DNA of 64,000 bases from Niastella yeongjuensis (GCF_900110245.1 NZ_FOCZ01000005.1:558001-622000), one strand, 5' to 3'. Counted from the stretch's first letter, positions 31,784 through 41,372 are shown. The notes: generated by a model not told the origin, from the sequence alone. Made by a program: numbers and translations.

Positions 31784-32971
31784 TTATAAATAACTCAACC
31801 ACCACTGACTATGGCTGCTTTTGTAATTATTATACCAGCGGCATAAAGGGTATAAGATCAGTATCACAAGTGCCCAAATGAGATAAACTACGCCCAAACT
31901 ATAACCAAATTGTATAGGCCTGAAAAAGAACGGCGATGGGCTAACAATATCTTTGGCTCCATAACCGGAAGCATAAAAGGCAATCACTGTTAAGATATGA
32001 ATCAGGTAAAGATGCAGCACATAGTAAAAGAATGGCACCCGCCCAAACACTTTCACAAAGCTGGCAAAGCGGTTCTGTACATTTTCGAGCAAAGCAAGCG
32101 CAACCAGCGCTGGTCCCAGGGTAATACAGGTATACATTAAAGAAGGAGGATACTTGTGTACGTTCATGAACGACAGGAAGCTGGCCATAGCGGTTTTCTG
32201 TGGCGTCCAGGATAATGGATTGCCATAATCATTCATTAAGCGCAAGGCCACAAACAACACGATCAATCCCAGCCCTATGCCTACCAGTGCCTGTTGTCTT
32301 TTATGCGAATCAACAGTAGGTGCAAATAATTTACCGGCACAATACCCCAAGAACATAATGCCCGCCCAGGGAGCAAAAGCATAAGCAATAACCAGTGTAT
32401 GACCGGGCGCAAAAGTATAGGTATCGAACCGTCCATCGTGCAATAGATCCCAAAAGAAAGGCACCGTATGGTTATGGGCTGCTTCGGGAAAATCGAGCAG
32501 ATTATGTCCCAGTACAATCAAAGCGCCCAACGCAAAAATAACCCCATAGGGCAACCGTACTGCCAGTCCCAGCATCACCATGCTGATGCCAATGGCCCAG
32601 ATTACCTGGAATATGATGGTATTATAGAGTGGGTTAAACGTCCAGCCAAATGAGATCAGCACCACTTCGATCAGGATCAGCCAGAGCCCCCGCTTTAATA
32701 AAAAACTACTGAGGGCGGACTTTGTTTTCCGCAGCCCTACCAGGTAAGAGGAGGTTCCTGCCAGGAACACAAATGTGGGCGCACAAAAATGCGTAATAAA
32801 GCGGGTGAAAAATAAGATGGGTGTGGTGGTGGCAGGATCGAGCGGATCGTGCTGGAATGCATCGGCATGAAAATAGTCCCGCACGTGGTCCAACGCCATG
32901 ATGATCATCACAATGCCGCGTAATACGTCAATAGATTGTACCCGCTTTTTTACTGCAGTTAGCTGGTCCAT
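31784..32971 (-). CDS. DUF1624/heparan-glucosaminide N-acetyltransferase-like membrane protein
   Basis: A 395-residue integral membrane protein with about ten helices. The N-terminal block RVQSIDVLRGIVMIIMALDH with following HVRDYF is the signature of DUF1624/HGSNAT-like acyltransferases. Later helices include FAPWAGIMFLGYCAGKLF and VFGRVPFFYYVLHLYLIHIL. Such proteins move acetyl groups across the membrane to sugars in the known eukaryotic member; the substrate in bacteria is unknown. The ATG at 32971 is preferred to the one at 33010 because it starts right before the conserved helix. Confidence 0.82.
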   Translation of the reverse strand: MDQLTAVKKRVQSIDVLRGIVMIIMALDHVRDYFHADAFQHDPLDPATTTPILFFTRFITHFCAPTFVFLAGTSSYLVGLRKTKSALSSFLLKRGLWLILIEVVLISFGWTFNPLYNTIIFQVIWAIGISMVMLGLAVRLPYGVIFALGALIVLGHNLLDFPEAAHNHTVPFFWDLLHDGRFDTYTFAPGHTLVIAYAFAPWAGIMFLGYCAGKLFAPTVDSHKRQQALVGIGLGLIVLFVALRLMNDYGNPLSWTPQKTAMASFLSFMNVHKYPPSLMYTCITLGPALVALALLENVQNRFASFVKVFGRVPFFYYVLHLYLIHILTVIAFYASGYGAKDIVSPSPFFFRPIQFGYSLGVVYLIWALVILILYPLCRWYNNYKSSHSQWWLSYL

Positions 32972-33104
32972 ACTGGCTATATTAATTAAGGGATTTCTGT
33001 TAAGGTACAAATAATCCGGGAAAACAGCTGTAAGCCGTAAGCTGAGCCAGTCGCGATCAACTCAAAATTCAGGATACAGATTTTTAGTCGCAAGAACGCT
33101 AACT

Positions 33105-33136
33105 CCCCCAACTCCGCCAGCTGGCGGAGTTGGGGG
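33105..33136. repeat. Perfect 32-bp palindrome
   Basis: The left half CCCCCAACTCCGCCAG at 33105-33120 is followed with no spacer by its exact reverse complement at 33121-33136. Very GC-rich compared with its surroundings. Confidence 0.9.
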
Positions 33137-33140
33137 GCGC

Positions 33141-33175
33141 AAAAAAAGCGGCTTCCGACTTGTCGGAGGCCGCTG
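33141..33175 (-). terminator. Terminator after the FGGY kinase gene
   Basis: On the minus strand AGCGGCCTCCGA-CAAG-TCGGAAGCCGCT followed by TTTTTTT; about 128 nt after the FGGY stop. Stem of 12 pairs, two of them wobble. Confidence 0.85.
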
Positions 33176-33302
33176 ACTCATCCGCTTTTGTGCGAATGAT
33201 TGTTTTAACTTAACCACAGCGATTGAAGGCAGAGTTGTGCAACCTTCGGATATAGTAATTCAAAAAATAGTGCCAGTTGTGCCTGATAACTTAAATAAAA
33301 TG

Positions 33303-34808
33303 TTAAAGACCCGACCCGCGAATATTATTCAGTGCCTGAAAATCATCTTTTAACTTATTATAAAGACCTGCATACACTTTATAATATTGCTGATACCGGG
33401 CATGCAGTGTCACATTGGGGTTATATTGTTGTTGAATGTGGAAAATCCGGGTCGTTTCATTGGGTTGCATAATACCCAATGCCTGAAAACCCAGAATAGC
33501 CGCGCCAACAGAAGAAGCATCATCGCTGTTGATCAAATTGATCTCTTTGCCAAAAAGATCGGTTAACCATTGTAGCCACAATGGGGAGTTGATAAAACCA
33601 CCGCTGGCATAGATGTGTTGTATGGTGCCCACCGTTTCCTGTACCGACGCGGCTACCTGGTACAGCGCATAATTGATGCCCTCTATAATGGCCCGCATAA
33701 AATGCGCCTGGGTATGGCCGCTATGTACGCCAATAAATACGCCTTTGGCGGTGGCATCCCATACCGGTGCGCGTTCACCCAAAATATAGGGTAGAAAAAG
33801 AAGGCCATCGGCACCAGCTGGTACCTGATCTGCCTGCTGCACAAACCAGCTTAAGTCGCCCCCGCTTGAAAACGGTTTCTTTAAAAAATGTTCTGTATAC
33901 CATTTCAATAATACCACGCCATTGTTGATGGCCCCGCCGGATACATACAACTCATCGGTTAGTATATAATTGAAGATGCGCTCCTGCTTATCATATGCCG
34001 GTTTACTGGCTATCATCCGTACGGCGCCACTGGTACCAATGGTTACCGACAAGTCACCGGGCCGGGTGGCATTGCTGCCGAGGTTGGCCAGGCAGCCATC
34101 ACTGGCGCCAATGACAAAAGGAATAGCTACATCGATGCCCAATTGCTTTGCATATTTGGCTTCCAGTCCTTTTATAATATAGTTGGGAGATACAGGTTCT
34201 GATAATTGGTCGCTGTTGATTCCAGCGGCCTGTAACGCGGGGGCATACCAGGTCTTTGTATAAATATCAAACAGCCCGGTGGCCGAAGCAATGGAATGAT
34301 CTACCAGGTACTGGTTAAAAAACCGGTAAAAGATAAACTCCTTGATAGAAACGAACTTATGCGTAACTGCAAAAATATGCGACTGGTTATTGCGCAACCA
34401 CATGATCTTGCACAAGGGTGACATGGGGTGAACCGGTGTGCCGGTATGGCGATAGATATCTTTATCGGCGGGTGATTGTTTTAAGGCTTCGGCATATTCC
34501 ACACTGCGGGCATCGGCCCAGGTAATTACATTGGTAAGGGGTTCACCATTGACATCCACTGCAATCAGGCTGTGCATGGCCGCGCTGAAACTGATCCCCG
34601 CTATGTTACCCGAAACTCCTTTTACCACCTGTTCAATACAGGTCATAACGGCATTGAACAGCGTTTCGGGGTCCAGCTCATGATAGCCGGGCGCCCCTAT
34701 CAGCGGATTATACGACACATACGCGTTACCGGTAACACTTCCCGAAGAGGTAAAAGCAATGGCTTTGGTGCCTGATGTTCCTATATCAACGCCTATGATA
34801 ACATGCAT
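33303..34808 (-). CDS. FGGY-family carbohydrate kinase, gluconokinase-like
   Basis: A 501-residue FGGY sugar kinase. N-terminal ATP-binding VIIGVDIGTSGTKAIAF; sugar-site region ISFSAAMHSLIAVD and TWADARS; TGTPVHPMSPLCKIMWL, typical of the gluconate kinase branch; phosphate loop VTIGTSGAVRMIAS; and LPYILGERAPVWDATAKGVF with HYASGGF-type C-terminal region IYASGGFINSPLWLQWL. It phosphorylates a sugar or sugar acid in the cytoplasm. Gluconate is the best guess from motif similarity; no transporter or pathway gene is adjacent. Confidence 0.87.
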   Translation of the reverse strand: MHVIIGVDIGTSGTKAIAFTSSGSVTGNAYVSYNPLIGAPGYHELDPETLFNAVMTCIEQVVKGVSGNIAGISFSAAMHSLIAVDVNGEPLTNVITWADARSVEYAEALKQSPADKDIYRHTGTPVHPMSPLCKIMWLRNNQSHIFAVTHKFVSIKEFIFYRFFNQYLVDHSIASATGLFDIYTKTWYAPALQAAGINSDQLSEPVSPNYIIKGLEAKYAKQLGIDVAIPFVIGASDGCLANLGSNATRPGDLSVTIGTSGAVRMIASKPAYDKQERIFNYILTDELYVSGGAINNGVVLLKWYTEHFLKKPFSSGGDLSWFVQQADQVPAGADGLLFLPYILGERAPVWDATAKGVFIGVHSGHTQAHFMRAIIEGINYALYQVAASVQETVGTIQHIYASGGFINSPLWLQWLTDLFGKEINLINSDDASSVGAAILGFQALGIMQPNETTRIFHIQQQYNPNVTLHARYQQYYKVYAGLYNKLKDDFQALNNIRGSGL

Positions 34809-34879
34809 ATGACTTGCCGGATTTTACCGGTAAGTTAAAAGATTTTTCGCACGGTGGGTATATAAAACAGATGGCATAT

Positions 34880-34919
34880 AAAAAAGCGGGCCGTCAGCCA
34901 ACTGGCGAACGACCCGTCA
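34880..34919 (-). terminator. Terminator after the cysteine desulfurase gene
   Basis: On the minus strand CGGGTCGT-TC-GCC-AGTT-GGC-TG-ACGGCCCG followed by TTTTTT, 30 nt after the desulfurase stop. Confidence 0.8.
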
Positions 34920-34947
34920 ATTCTTATTTGGTGCGCAATCTAAAAGC

Positions 34948-36087
34948 CTAGATCATTTCTTTCAGCTTCTCTACTACAAAATCGATCTCTTCTTTGGTAT
35001 TATGTTTACTGAAGGAGAAACGTACGGTTACCTGGTTGGGATTGTTATTGATAGCCCGGATAACATGCGACCCCTGGTCGGCCCCACTGGTGCAGGCACT
35101 GCCGCCGCTAACGCAAATATTATTCATATCCAGGTTAAACAGGATCATCTCCGATTTCTCTGTCTTGGGGAAGGAAACGCTCAGCACAGTGTACAGGCTG
35201 CGGCCTAAGGTGTCGCCATTGAAAGTAACTCCGCGTACTACGCTTTTCACCTTTTCCATCATATATATTTTCAATCCCTTTATGTAGCTGCTGTGTTCTT
35301 CAAATTGGGCAGTAGCCAGCTCCAGCGCTTTGGCAAACCCTACAATACCATACAGGTTTTCGGTTCCGGCCCGCATATTGCGTTCCTGTGCACCGCCATG
35401 GATGTATGGTTTTATTTTTACATTTTCATTGATATAAAGGATACCCACGCCTTTTGGCCCATGGAACTTATGGCCGGCACCGGTGATGAAATGTACGGGC
35501 GTATTGCGCAGATCGAAGGGGAAGTGCCCTACCGTTTGCACGGTATCTGAATGGAATATGGCGCCATACATTTTGCACAGGTTGCCTACCGCATGCAGAT
35601 CGAGCATATTGCCTATTTCATTATTGGCATGCATCAGGGTTACCAGGCATTTCTCACTGCTGTTGGCCAGCAGGCGCTCCAAATCTTCCATATCAACATG
35701 GCCATTGGGCAACAGCTTTACCTCGCTTAAAGCCGCTTCACCACTGTGAAACACGTGTTCAACTGTATGAGAAGTAGCGTGGTGCTCTATAGGCGAAGTA
35801 ATTATATGCCGGCAGCCCAGGTCGCGGATAGCTGCGGTGATGGCCGTATTGGAACTTTCCGTTCCGCCAGAGGTAAAGAAGATCTCGGCCGGATGGGCAT
35901 TCAGGATTTTCGCTACCGTCTTACGGGCAGTTTCAATCGCCAGACGGCTTTCACGTCCGTAAGAATAAATGGAAGATGGATTACCAAACTTATCGGTAAA
36001 ATAGGGCATCATGGCTTCCAGCACCACCGGATCGAGTGAGGTGGTAGCTGCATTATCAAAATAAATACGCGCAGACTGGTTCGACAT
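34948..36087 (-). CDS. Cysteine desulfurase, NifS/IscS family
   Basis: A 379-residue class V aminotransferase-fold PLP enzyme. It supplies sulfur for Fe-S clusters and thio-cofactors by converting cysteine to alanine and persulfide. N-terminal YFDNAATTSLDPVVLEAM; PLP-binding FTSGGTESSNTAI; Schiff-base lysine in GAGHKFHGPKGVGILY; and active-site cysteine loop CVSGGSACTSGADQGSHV, the SSG-C type of group I (IscS/NifS). No iscU or other isc gene is adjacent, so whether it is the housekeeping enzyme cannot be told. Confidence 0.93.
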   Translation of the reverse strand: MSNQSARIYFDNAATTSLDPVVLEAMMPYFTDKFGNPSSIYSYGRESRLAIETARKTVAKILNAHPAEIFFTSGGTESSNTAITAAIRDLGCRHIITSPIEHHATSHTVEHVFHSGEAALSEVKLLPNGHVDMEDLERLLANSSEKCLVTLMHANNEIGNMLDLHAVGNLCKMYGAIFHSDTVQTVGHFPFDLRNTPVHFITGAGHKFHGPKGVGILYINENVKIKPYIHGGAQERNMRAGTENLYGIVGFAKALELATAQFEEHSSYIKGLKIYMMEKVKSVVRGVTFNGDTLGRSLYTVLSVSFPKTEKSEMILFNLDMNNICVSGGSACTSGADQGSHVIRAINNNPNQVTVRFSFSKHNTKEEIDFVVEKLKEMI

Positions 36088-36104
36088 GTAGTATATATTA
36101 AAAT

Positions 36105-36129
36105 AAAAATGCTCCGCCGGAGCGGAGCA
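36105..36129 (-). terminator. Hairpin terminator upstream of the desulfurase gene
   Basis: TGCTCCGC-CGGA-GCGGAGCA, 8-bp perfect stem. On the minus strand it is followed by ATTTTTATTTT. It lies 171 nt beyond the glmM stop and 23 nt before the desulfurase start. Confidence 0.65.
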
Positions 36130-36299
36130 AAATTGAATAAAATATTTTTTAATAAGACTGATTTACACCCACCCTATCAAAAACACGTATTAAGCAGAAA
36201 TTGTTTAACAATTCACCGGGTTCGCCTGATATTTTTCAATGGAAAAGGCGGTCCGTTAAATTATTTATACCGCTTAATAAACCCCTGATCTACTCGACT

Positions 36300-37679
36300 T
36301 TACATAAATTCTTTAATGTCGTGCATTAACCGGAGCGCAATGTTGTTAGCAGTGGTTTCAAAACTGCTTTCCGCATAGATCCGGATAATAGGCTCTGTGT
36401 TGGAGGTACGCAGATGAACCCAGTCACTGTCGAATTCTATCTTTAAACCATCCTCGGTATTGATGGGCTGGTTCTTGTATTTTACTTTTATCTTCTCGAA
36501 GATCTCTTTTACATCGATGCTGGTTTGCAGCTCGATTTTGTTCTTCGAGATGAAATAATCAGGGTAACGCGCCCGGAAGGAGCGGATACCATTTTTATGG
36601 GTAGCCAGTGAACTCAGGAATAAACCAATGCCAATGAGCGCATCGCGGCCATAGTGGAGGTCAGGAACAATGATGCCACCGTTGCCTTCACCGCCTATTA
36701 CGGCTTCCATTTCCTTCATTTTATTTACCACATTCACTTCGCCCACAGCAGAAGGATAATATTGACCGCCATGTTTAATGGTGATCTCTTTCAGGGCCTT
36801 GGTGCTGCTCATATTGCTCACCGTATTGCCTACCTTTTTGCTAAGCACATAGTCGGCCACGGCTACCAGTGTATATTCTTCGCCAAACATGCTGCCATCT
36901 TCACAAACAAAACACAGGCGGTCCACATCAGGGTCTACCGCAATACCAATGTCAGCTTTATGCTTGCGTACAGCAGCGCTTAATTCGGTTAAGTTTTCCG
37001 GTAATGGCTCGGGATTGTGCGCAAACTTACCGGTGATCTCTTCATTCAGCACAATCACCTCTTCAACACCCAATGCTTTTAACAATGGGGGAATAGCGAG
37101 TGCCCCGGTTGAATTCACCACATCTACGACCACTTTGTAATTTTTCAGGCGAATGCTTTCTACATCAACCAGTGGATAGTTTACAATAGTATCGATGTGT
37201 TTTTGAATGTAAGTATCGTTCACGGAGTATGAACCCAGCTTGTCAACAGCAACGAAATTAAAATCTTCGTTTGCTGCTTTTTCAAGCACCAGTGCGCCAT
37301 CGGCAGCACTGATGAATTCGCCGTGTTCATTCAACAGCTTTAATGCATTCCATTCTTTGGGGTTATGACTGGCAGTAATGATAATACCACCGGCAGCTTT
37401 TTCCCACACCACTGCCAATTCAACAGTAGGCGTGGTTGAGAGCCCGATATCAACCACATCTATGCCCAGCCCCGTTAGTGTACTCACTACCAGTTGCTGC
37501 ACCATAGCGCCGCTGATACGGCCATCACGGCCGATAACAATCTTATTGCCTGAACCTTTTTCAAGCATCCAACTACCAAAGGCTGCAGAAAATTTTACCA
37601 CATCAAGGGGAGTGAGATTTTCTCCGGTTTTACCTCCGATCGTTCCACGAATGCCCGATATACTTTTAATCAATGCCAC
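36300..37679 (-). CDS. glmM: Phosphoglucosamine mutase (phosphohexomutase family)
   Basis: A 459-residue alpha-D-phosphohexomutase. Phosphoserine loop TASHNPKEWNALKLL (Ser about 103), metal loop AVDPDVDRLCFV (about 243-252), sugar-specificity loop IGGEGNGGIIVPDLHYGRDA, and phosphate-binding RTSNTEPIIRIYAES. It interconverts glucosamine-6-phosphate and glucosamine-1-phosphate for UDP-GlcNAc and thus peptidoglycan and LPS. GlmM is the most likely assignment; a broader phosphomannomutase/phosphoglucomutase activity is possible. -7 element at 37697-37704. Confidence 0.87.
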   Translation of the reverse strand: MALIKSISGIRGTIGGKTGENLTPLDVVKFSAAFGSWMLEKGSGNKIVIGRDGRISGAMVQQLVVSTLTGLGIDVVDIGLSTTPTVELAVVWEKAAGGIIITASHNPKEWNALKLLNEHGEFISAADGALVLEKAANEDFNFVAVDKLGSYSVNDTYIQKHIDTIVNYPLVDVESIRLKNYKVVVDVVNSTGALAIPPLLKALGVEEVIVLNEEITGKFAHNPEPLPENLTELSAAVRKHKADIGIAVDPDVDRLCFVCEDGSMFGEEYTLVAVADYVLSKKVGNTVSNMSSTKALKEITIKHGGQYYPSAVGEVNVVNKMKEMEAVIGGEGNGGIIVPDLHYGRDALIGIGLFLSSLATHKNGIRSFRARYPDYFISKNKIELQTSIDVKEIFEKIKVKYKNQPINTEDGLKIEFDSDWVHLRTSNTEPIIRIYAESSFETTANNIALRLMHDIKEFM

Positions 37680-37696
37680 AATAAACAGGGTTTATA

Positions 37697-37704
37697 CAAA
37701 AATA
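37697..37704 (-). promoter_or_regulatory. TAnnTTTG -7 element for glmM
   Basis: Minus strand TATTTTTG ends 17 nt before the glmM ATG at 37679. A CAAA (minus TTTG) lies 16 nt further upstream as a possible -33. Confidence 0.6.
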
Positions 37705-37930
37705 ATTACAAATTTGAAAGCAAATCACAACGTATTTTACAGGGTTGGAGATTAAGAAAAGTGAAGATAAGCGAAAATTAAAGACATTTAAGATATGAAG
37801 GACAACATGTGGAAAACAATGAATAAAAATCACCTTTTCAATTAATTATGGGTTAAATTTCACATGTAATAAACGCCTGTTGTCTATATAATCCACTACA
37901 TCTGCCTCGTAATTTATTGAATTACTCCCC

Positions 37931-37938
37931 TACTTTTG
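37931..37938 (+). promoter_or_regulatory. TAnnTTTG -7 element for the methyltransferase gene
   Basis: TACTTTTG ends 18 nt before the ATG at 37957. It excludes the TTG at 37936 as a start, since that codon overlaps the element. Confidence 0.6.
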
Positions 37939-37956
37939 CTTAAATTTTCTGCCTTC

Positions 37957-38703
37957 ATGTTCAACAGCAGCACCTGGTTTAAGGAGTGGTTCAATTCTCC
38001 TTACTACCATAAATTATATTTTGAACACGATGAAAAAGAAGCATCGGCATTTATTTCCAGACTGCTGAATAAATTAAACCCACCCGACAACGCCCGGTTG
38101 CTCGATGTTGCCTGCGGTCGTGGCCGTCATTCAAAATTACTGGCTGCACATGGTTTCGACGTTACCGGCATAGACCTGGCCCCCGCCAGCATTGCCATTG
38201 CCAAAGCACAGGAAAACAGCCACCTGCATTTTTATGAACATGATATGCGGCTGCCCTTCTGGATAAATTACTTCGACTACGCTTTTAACTTCTTCACCAG
38301 CTTTGGTTATTTCAGAACCGAACGCGAACACTACAACGCCATCAGGACCATTGCCAACGCCCTAAAACCGCAAGGCACTGTTGTGATCGATTTCCTGAAC
38401 GTTCACTATGCAGAAGACCACCTGGTGCACAAACAGGAAAAAGTGATCGATAACGTTACTTACTACCTTACCAAATGGTACGATGAAACGCATTTTTACA
38501 AGAAGATAGAAATTGAAGATGAGGCACTGGATGCCCCATTGGAGTTTACCGAACGGGTTGTCAAATTCTCGCTGGGCGATTTCAACGACATGTTCGCCTA
38601 TTATCACCTGCAACTAAAAGAAGTATATGGCGATTACAACCTCCATGCGTACGATGTAAAAACTTCTCCCCGCATGATCATGATAGCAGAAAAGAAAAGC
38701 TGA
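37957..38703 (+). CDS. Class I SAM-dependent methyltransferase
   Basis: A 248-residue Rossmann-fold methyltransferase starting MFNSSTWFKEWFNSPYYHKL. Motif I ARLLDVACGRGRHSKLLAAH, then VTGIDLAPASIAIAKA (acidic residue after strand 2) and the DYAFNFFTSFGYF region (motif III-like), followed by a beta-rich C-terminal half (VVIDFLNVHY, NVTYYLTKWYDETHFYKKIE). The substrate is unknown. Convergent with the LTA-synthase-like gene, whose stop is 4 nt away. Confidence 0.87.
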   Translation: MFNSSTWFKEWFNSPYYHKLYFEHDEKEASAFISRLLNKLNPPDNARLLDVACGRGRHSKLLAAHGFDVTGIDLAPASIAIAKAQENSHLHFYEHDMRLPFWINYFDYAFNFFTSFGYFRTEREHYNAIRTIANALKPQGTVVIDFLNVHYAEDHLVHKQEKVIDNVTYYLTKWYDETHFYKKIEIEDEALDAPLEFTERVVKFSLGDFNDMFAYYHLQLKEVYGDYNLHAYDVKTSPRMIMIAEKKS

Positions 38704-38706
38704 TAA

Positions 38707-40686
38707 TTACTTACCAGCTTTCTTATTATTGAACAACATATATTTCGCTGTTTCATACAATGCGTCTGTCAGCACACCCATGTCATGCATAATGGCAGCA
38801 TGTGCAGCATCGTTAGGAACGGGATCATTGTTGATGATGGAAACCAGTTCTTCTTTTTTAGTCACCAGTTGCTTGCGGTATAAATACTCCCCTTTTACCA
38901 CACCCGTCATGCTGTTATCGGGGTCAAAAACGAAAGCAAAACCCATAGTGGCAGAATCAAGCAGGTCTTTACCCAGCGTGGCGTTTCTGTAGGCAATATT
39001 ACTCAGTCCGGCAATGGTTGGTAATACATCAACCTGTGAGCTGATGGTGTGAATCCGTTGCGGTGCGAGCATACCGGGAGCAAAGAACAACAAAGGCACA
39101 TGCATGGTATTTAACCGTTGGGCCGTCCAGGCATGGGGGAATAATGCGTCGGCATTACCAGGAATACCATGGTCGCCCACAAAAACAAACACCGTGTTAT
39201 TGAAATACTTTTCCTTGCGGGCCGCTTCCATGAATTTGCGATAACCAAAATCAGTATACCGGAAGGCGTTCATCTCCTCGTTCGATTCAAACCCGTACCG
39301 GGTCAATGAATCGTGGGAATAATTTCCCTTTTTAAACTCAGCCTGGTCTTCTTCCGGTATCGTATAGGGGCGGTGGTTGTCTGCGGTTTGAATAATGGCA
39401 AAGAAAGGTTTCTCCTGTTTGGCCAGTACTTTATTGGCTTCCAGGAACAGGTTCTTATCACTGATGCCCCACACATCTACCTTCTTTGCCGAATAATCGT
39501 CCTGCTCATATAAATGAAGGCTGTCGATGTTATTGGTGAGCACCCCGCGGATGTTGGCCCAGCTGGTGCTGCCCCCCAGAAAATAGAACTTCTGGTAGTC
39601 ATTGAAGTTGTTGATGATGGTATGTTGATCTACCATGCCCGGATTACGGCTCGCCGTTTTAGGCATTTCCACATCGGGTATACCGGTAATGGTTGCCCAT
39701 ACGCCCCGGGCAGTTCCATAAGTAGGCGTAAAACAGCGGTCGAACAAAATACCCTGGCGGCATAAACTGTCAAAGAAGGGCGTAGTGTTCAGCGGATTGC
39801 CAAACATGCTGCTCTTATAGGCGCTGAACGATTCGCAAATCACCAGCACAATATTGGGTTTTGATGTCAGCGCACCTGGCCGTGGCGCTACCATGCGGCT
39901 AAAACTTAAAGGGTCGCTGGTGGGCGTAAAATGCAAATTGTTGCCGACAAGTGGCATTCCCTCTTTTACCTTTTGCACGTCATACGTGCTGTGTCTGAAT
40001 TTCAGCGTGCTGAAAAAACTTTCAAAGGGGTTCAGTGAAACAGCCGCTTTATAGTCGCTGCCTTGTGCAAAAGCATCGCTCCAGCGTAACGGGTATTGGG
40101 AAAATTTGCCAAAAATGAAAAAACCGCACACTAAAAAACAGGCAATGAAGCCAACAATGCGGCTGCGTTTTGTACCCGTAAATGTTTGTTTACTTACCGA
40201 TTTGTGTACGCGGTTAAAGAACCATATTAAAAGGGCTGCGGCCAGCAATACGCCCAGCACCATGCGCACAATGGGGTACGATTGCCAAACCATGCCCATG
40301 GAGATCTTTGCATCTTCCAGGTAATTCAGCACACTGGCATTCAGGCGCTGCTCCAGGTAGGCATAATGGGCAAAATCTACCGAAAAGAAGAAAAGGGCAA
40401 ATACAACGGCAATACCGAGAATGGTCATCCAGAACTTTTTGCCCGCTTTACTGGTAAATGGATGTAATGGCGGAATACTGCCCAAAATGAGCATGGGCAG
40501 CAACAGGATGGAGATCATTCTTAAATCGTACCGGAGACCCAGGAAAAAAGCACCGCCCAATTGGCCCAGACCATAACTTTGCTGGTCACTAAGAATAAAC
40601 AACCCCAGCCTCATGAGCGTGAATAAAATAAGGAAAATCAATCCAGTCCATAAGATCCACCGGATCAGTTTAGGAATATTCGACAT
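38707..40686 (-). CDS. LTA synthase/phosphoglycerol transferase-like sulfatase-fold membrane protein
   Basis: A 659-residue protein with five N-terminal transmembrane helices (about 10-200) and an extracytoplasmic alkaline-phosphatase/sulfatase domain (about 275-620). The domain starts IVLVICESFSAYKSSMF (metal-binding Glu) and has the catalytic threonine region TPTYGTARGVWATITG. VFVGDHGIPGNA gives the Asp-His metal pair and PHAWTAQRLNTMHVPLLFF a further His. LTA synthases move glycerol-phosphate onto lipid anchors; in Gram-negative bacteria, relatives transfer phosphoglycerol or phosphoethanolamine to glycans or lipid A. The donor and acceptor here are not known. Divergent from the PAP2 gene. 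Confidence 0.87.
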   Translation of the reverse strand: MSNIPKLIRWILWTGLIFLILFTLMRLGLFILSDQQSYGLGQLGGAFFLGLRYDLRMISILLLPMLILGSIPPLHPFTSKAGKKFWMTILGIAVVFALFFFSVDFAHYAYLEQRLNASVLNYLEDAKISMGMVWQSYPIVRMVLGVLLAAALLIWFFNRVHKSVSKQTFTGTKRSRIVGFIACFLVCGFFIFGKFSQYPLRWSDAFAQGSDYKAAVSLNPFESFFSTLKFRHSTYDVQKVKEGMPLVGNNLHFTPTSDPLSFSRMVAPRPGALTSKPNIVLVICESFSAYKSSMFGNPLNTTPFFDSLCRQGILFDRCFTPTYGTARGVWATITGIPDVEMPKTASRNPGMVDQHTIINNFNDYQKFYFLGGSTSWANIRGVLTNNIDSLHLYEQDDYSAKKVDVWGISDKNLFLEANKVLAKQEKPFFAIIQTADNHRPYTIPEEDQAEFKKGNYSHDSLTRYGFESNEEMNAFRYTDFGYRKFMEAARKEKYFNNTVFVFVGDHGIPGNADALFPHAWTAQRLNTMHVPLLFFAPGMLAPQRIHTISSQVDVLPTIAGLSNIAYRNATLGKDLLDSATMGFAFVFDPDNSMTGVVKGEYLYRKQLVTKKEELVSIINNDPVPNDAAHAAIMHDMGVLTDALYETAKYMLFNNKKAGK

Positions 40687-40728
40687 ATGTAGTGAAATAA
40701 GAAAATAAGGCTTAAAATTATAGTTTTT

Positions 40729-40736
40729 TATTTTTG
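40729..40736 (+). promoter_or_regulatory. TAnnTTTG -7 element for the PAP2 gene
   Basis: TATTTTTG ends 6 nt before the ATG at 40743, implying an almost leaderless transcript. Confidence 0.5.
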
Positions 40737-40742
40737 TATTAT

Positions 40743-41351
40743 ATGATTGTTAATCCTCCCGCCTGTCTGTTAACATTTTGGCAACTAATTCAACCCGTTG
40801 ATACCTGGCTGATCACTCATATTAACCAGGACTGGAGCAACTCATTTCTTGACACGGTTTTACCCTTTGTCAGGGAAACATTAACATGGGTTCCCCTGTA
40901 TTTGTTCTTATTATTGTTTGTAACAACCAATTTTGGCATAAAAGGTTGGTGGTGGGTGATGGGTGTGGTATTGTGCGCCGCCGGGAGTGATCTCATCAGC
41001 AGCCAGTTAATAAAACAAACCATTTGGCGTACCCGGCCCTGCCGCGATGAAGTGCTTGGGCCTCAATTGCGATTTTTTATAAATTATTGTCCGGGCAGCT
41101 CCAGTTTTACCAGTTCCCATGCAACCAATCATTTTGCGCAGGCCACGTTCTTTTTTGCCACCTTACGCCCGGTTATGGGCAAATGGGCCAATCTTTTCTT
41201 TGTTTGGGCGTTTATTATTGCCTATACTCAGGTTTATGTAGGGGTTCATTATCCTTTTGACGTATTTTGCGGAGCGCTCCTGGGTTGCGGAATAGGGCTT
41301 GTACTAAGCAAACTATTTCATAAGCGAATAGGAATGCTTACAGTATCTTAG
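40743..41351 (+). CDS. PAP2-family membrane phosphatase
   Basis: A 202-residue type 2 phosphatidic acid phosphatase with about six helices. Signature parts: KQTIWRTRPC (KxxxxxxRP), SSHATNHFAQ (PSGH-like with Ser-Ser-His), and TQVYVGVHYPFDVFCG (SRxxxxxHxxxD region with His and Asp). These enzymes dephosphorylate lipid phosphates, including undecaprenyl-pyrophosphate, at the outer face of the inner membrane. The start is ATG 40743 because the TTG at 40734 overlaps a -7 element. The downstream CNNM/CorC gene begins 21 nt later, likely in the same transcript. Confidence 0.87.
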   Translation: MIVNPPACLLTFWQLIQPVDTWLITHINQDWSNSFLDTVLPFVRETLTWVPLYLFLLLFVTTNFGIKGWWWVMGVVLCAAGSDLISSQLIKQTIWRTRPCRDEVLGPQLRFFINYCPGSSSFTSSHATNHFAQATFFFATLRPVMGKWANLFFVWAFIIAYTQVYVGVHYPFDVFCGALLGCGIGLVLSKLFHKRIGMLTVS

Positions 41352-41372
41352 TTTAACCAAACCACCCGGTAA

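Larger units (their letters stand above)
32972..33302. other. Intergenic region with palindrome, terminator and short repeat
   Basis: 331 nt without a gene between the FGGY kinase stop (33303) and the start of the DUF1624-like gene. It holds a short AGCTGTA/AGCCGTA/AGCTGAG heptamer array (33026-33046), the perfect palindrome at 33105-33136 and the terminator at 33148-33175. No promoter consensus match was found in front of the ATG at 32971. Confidence 0.7.
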
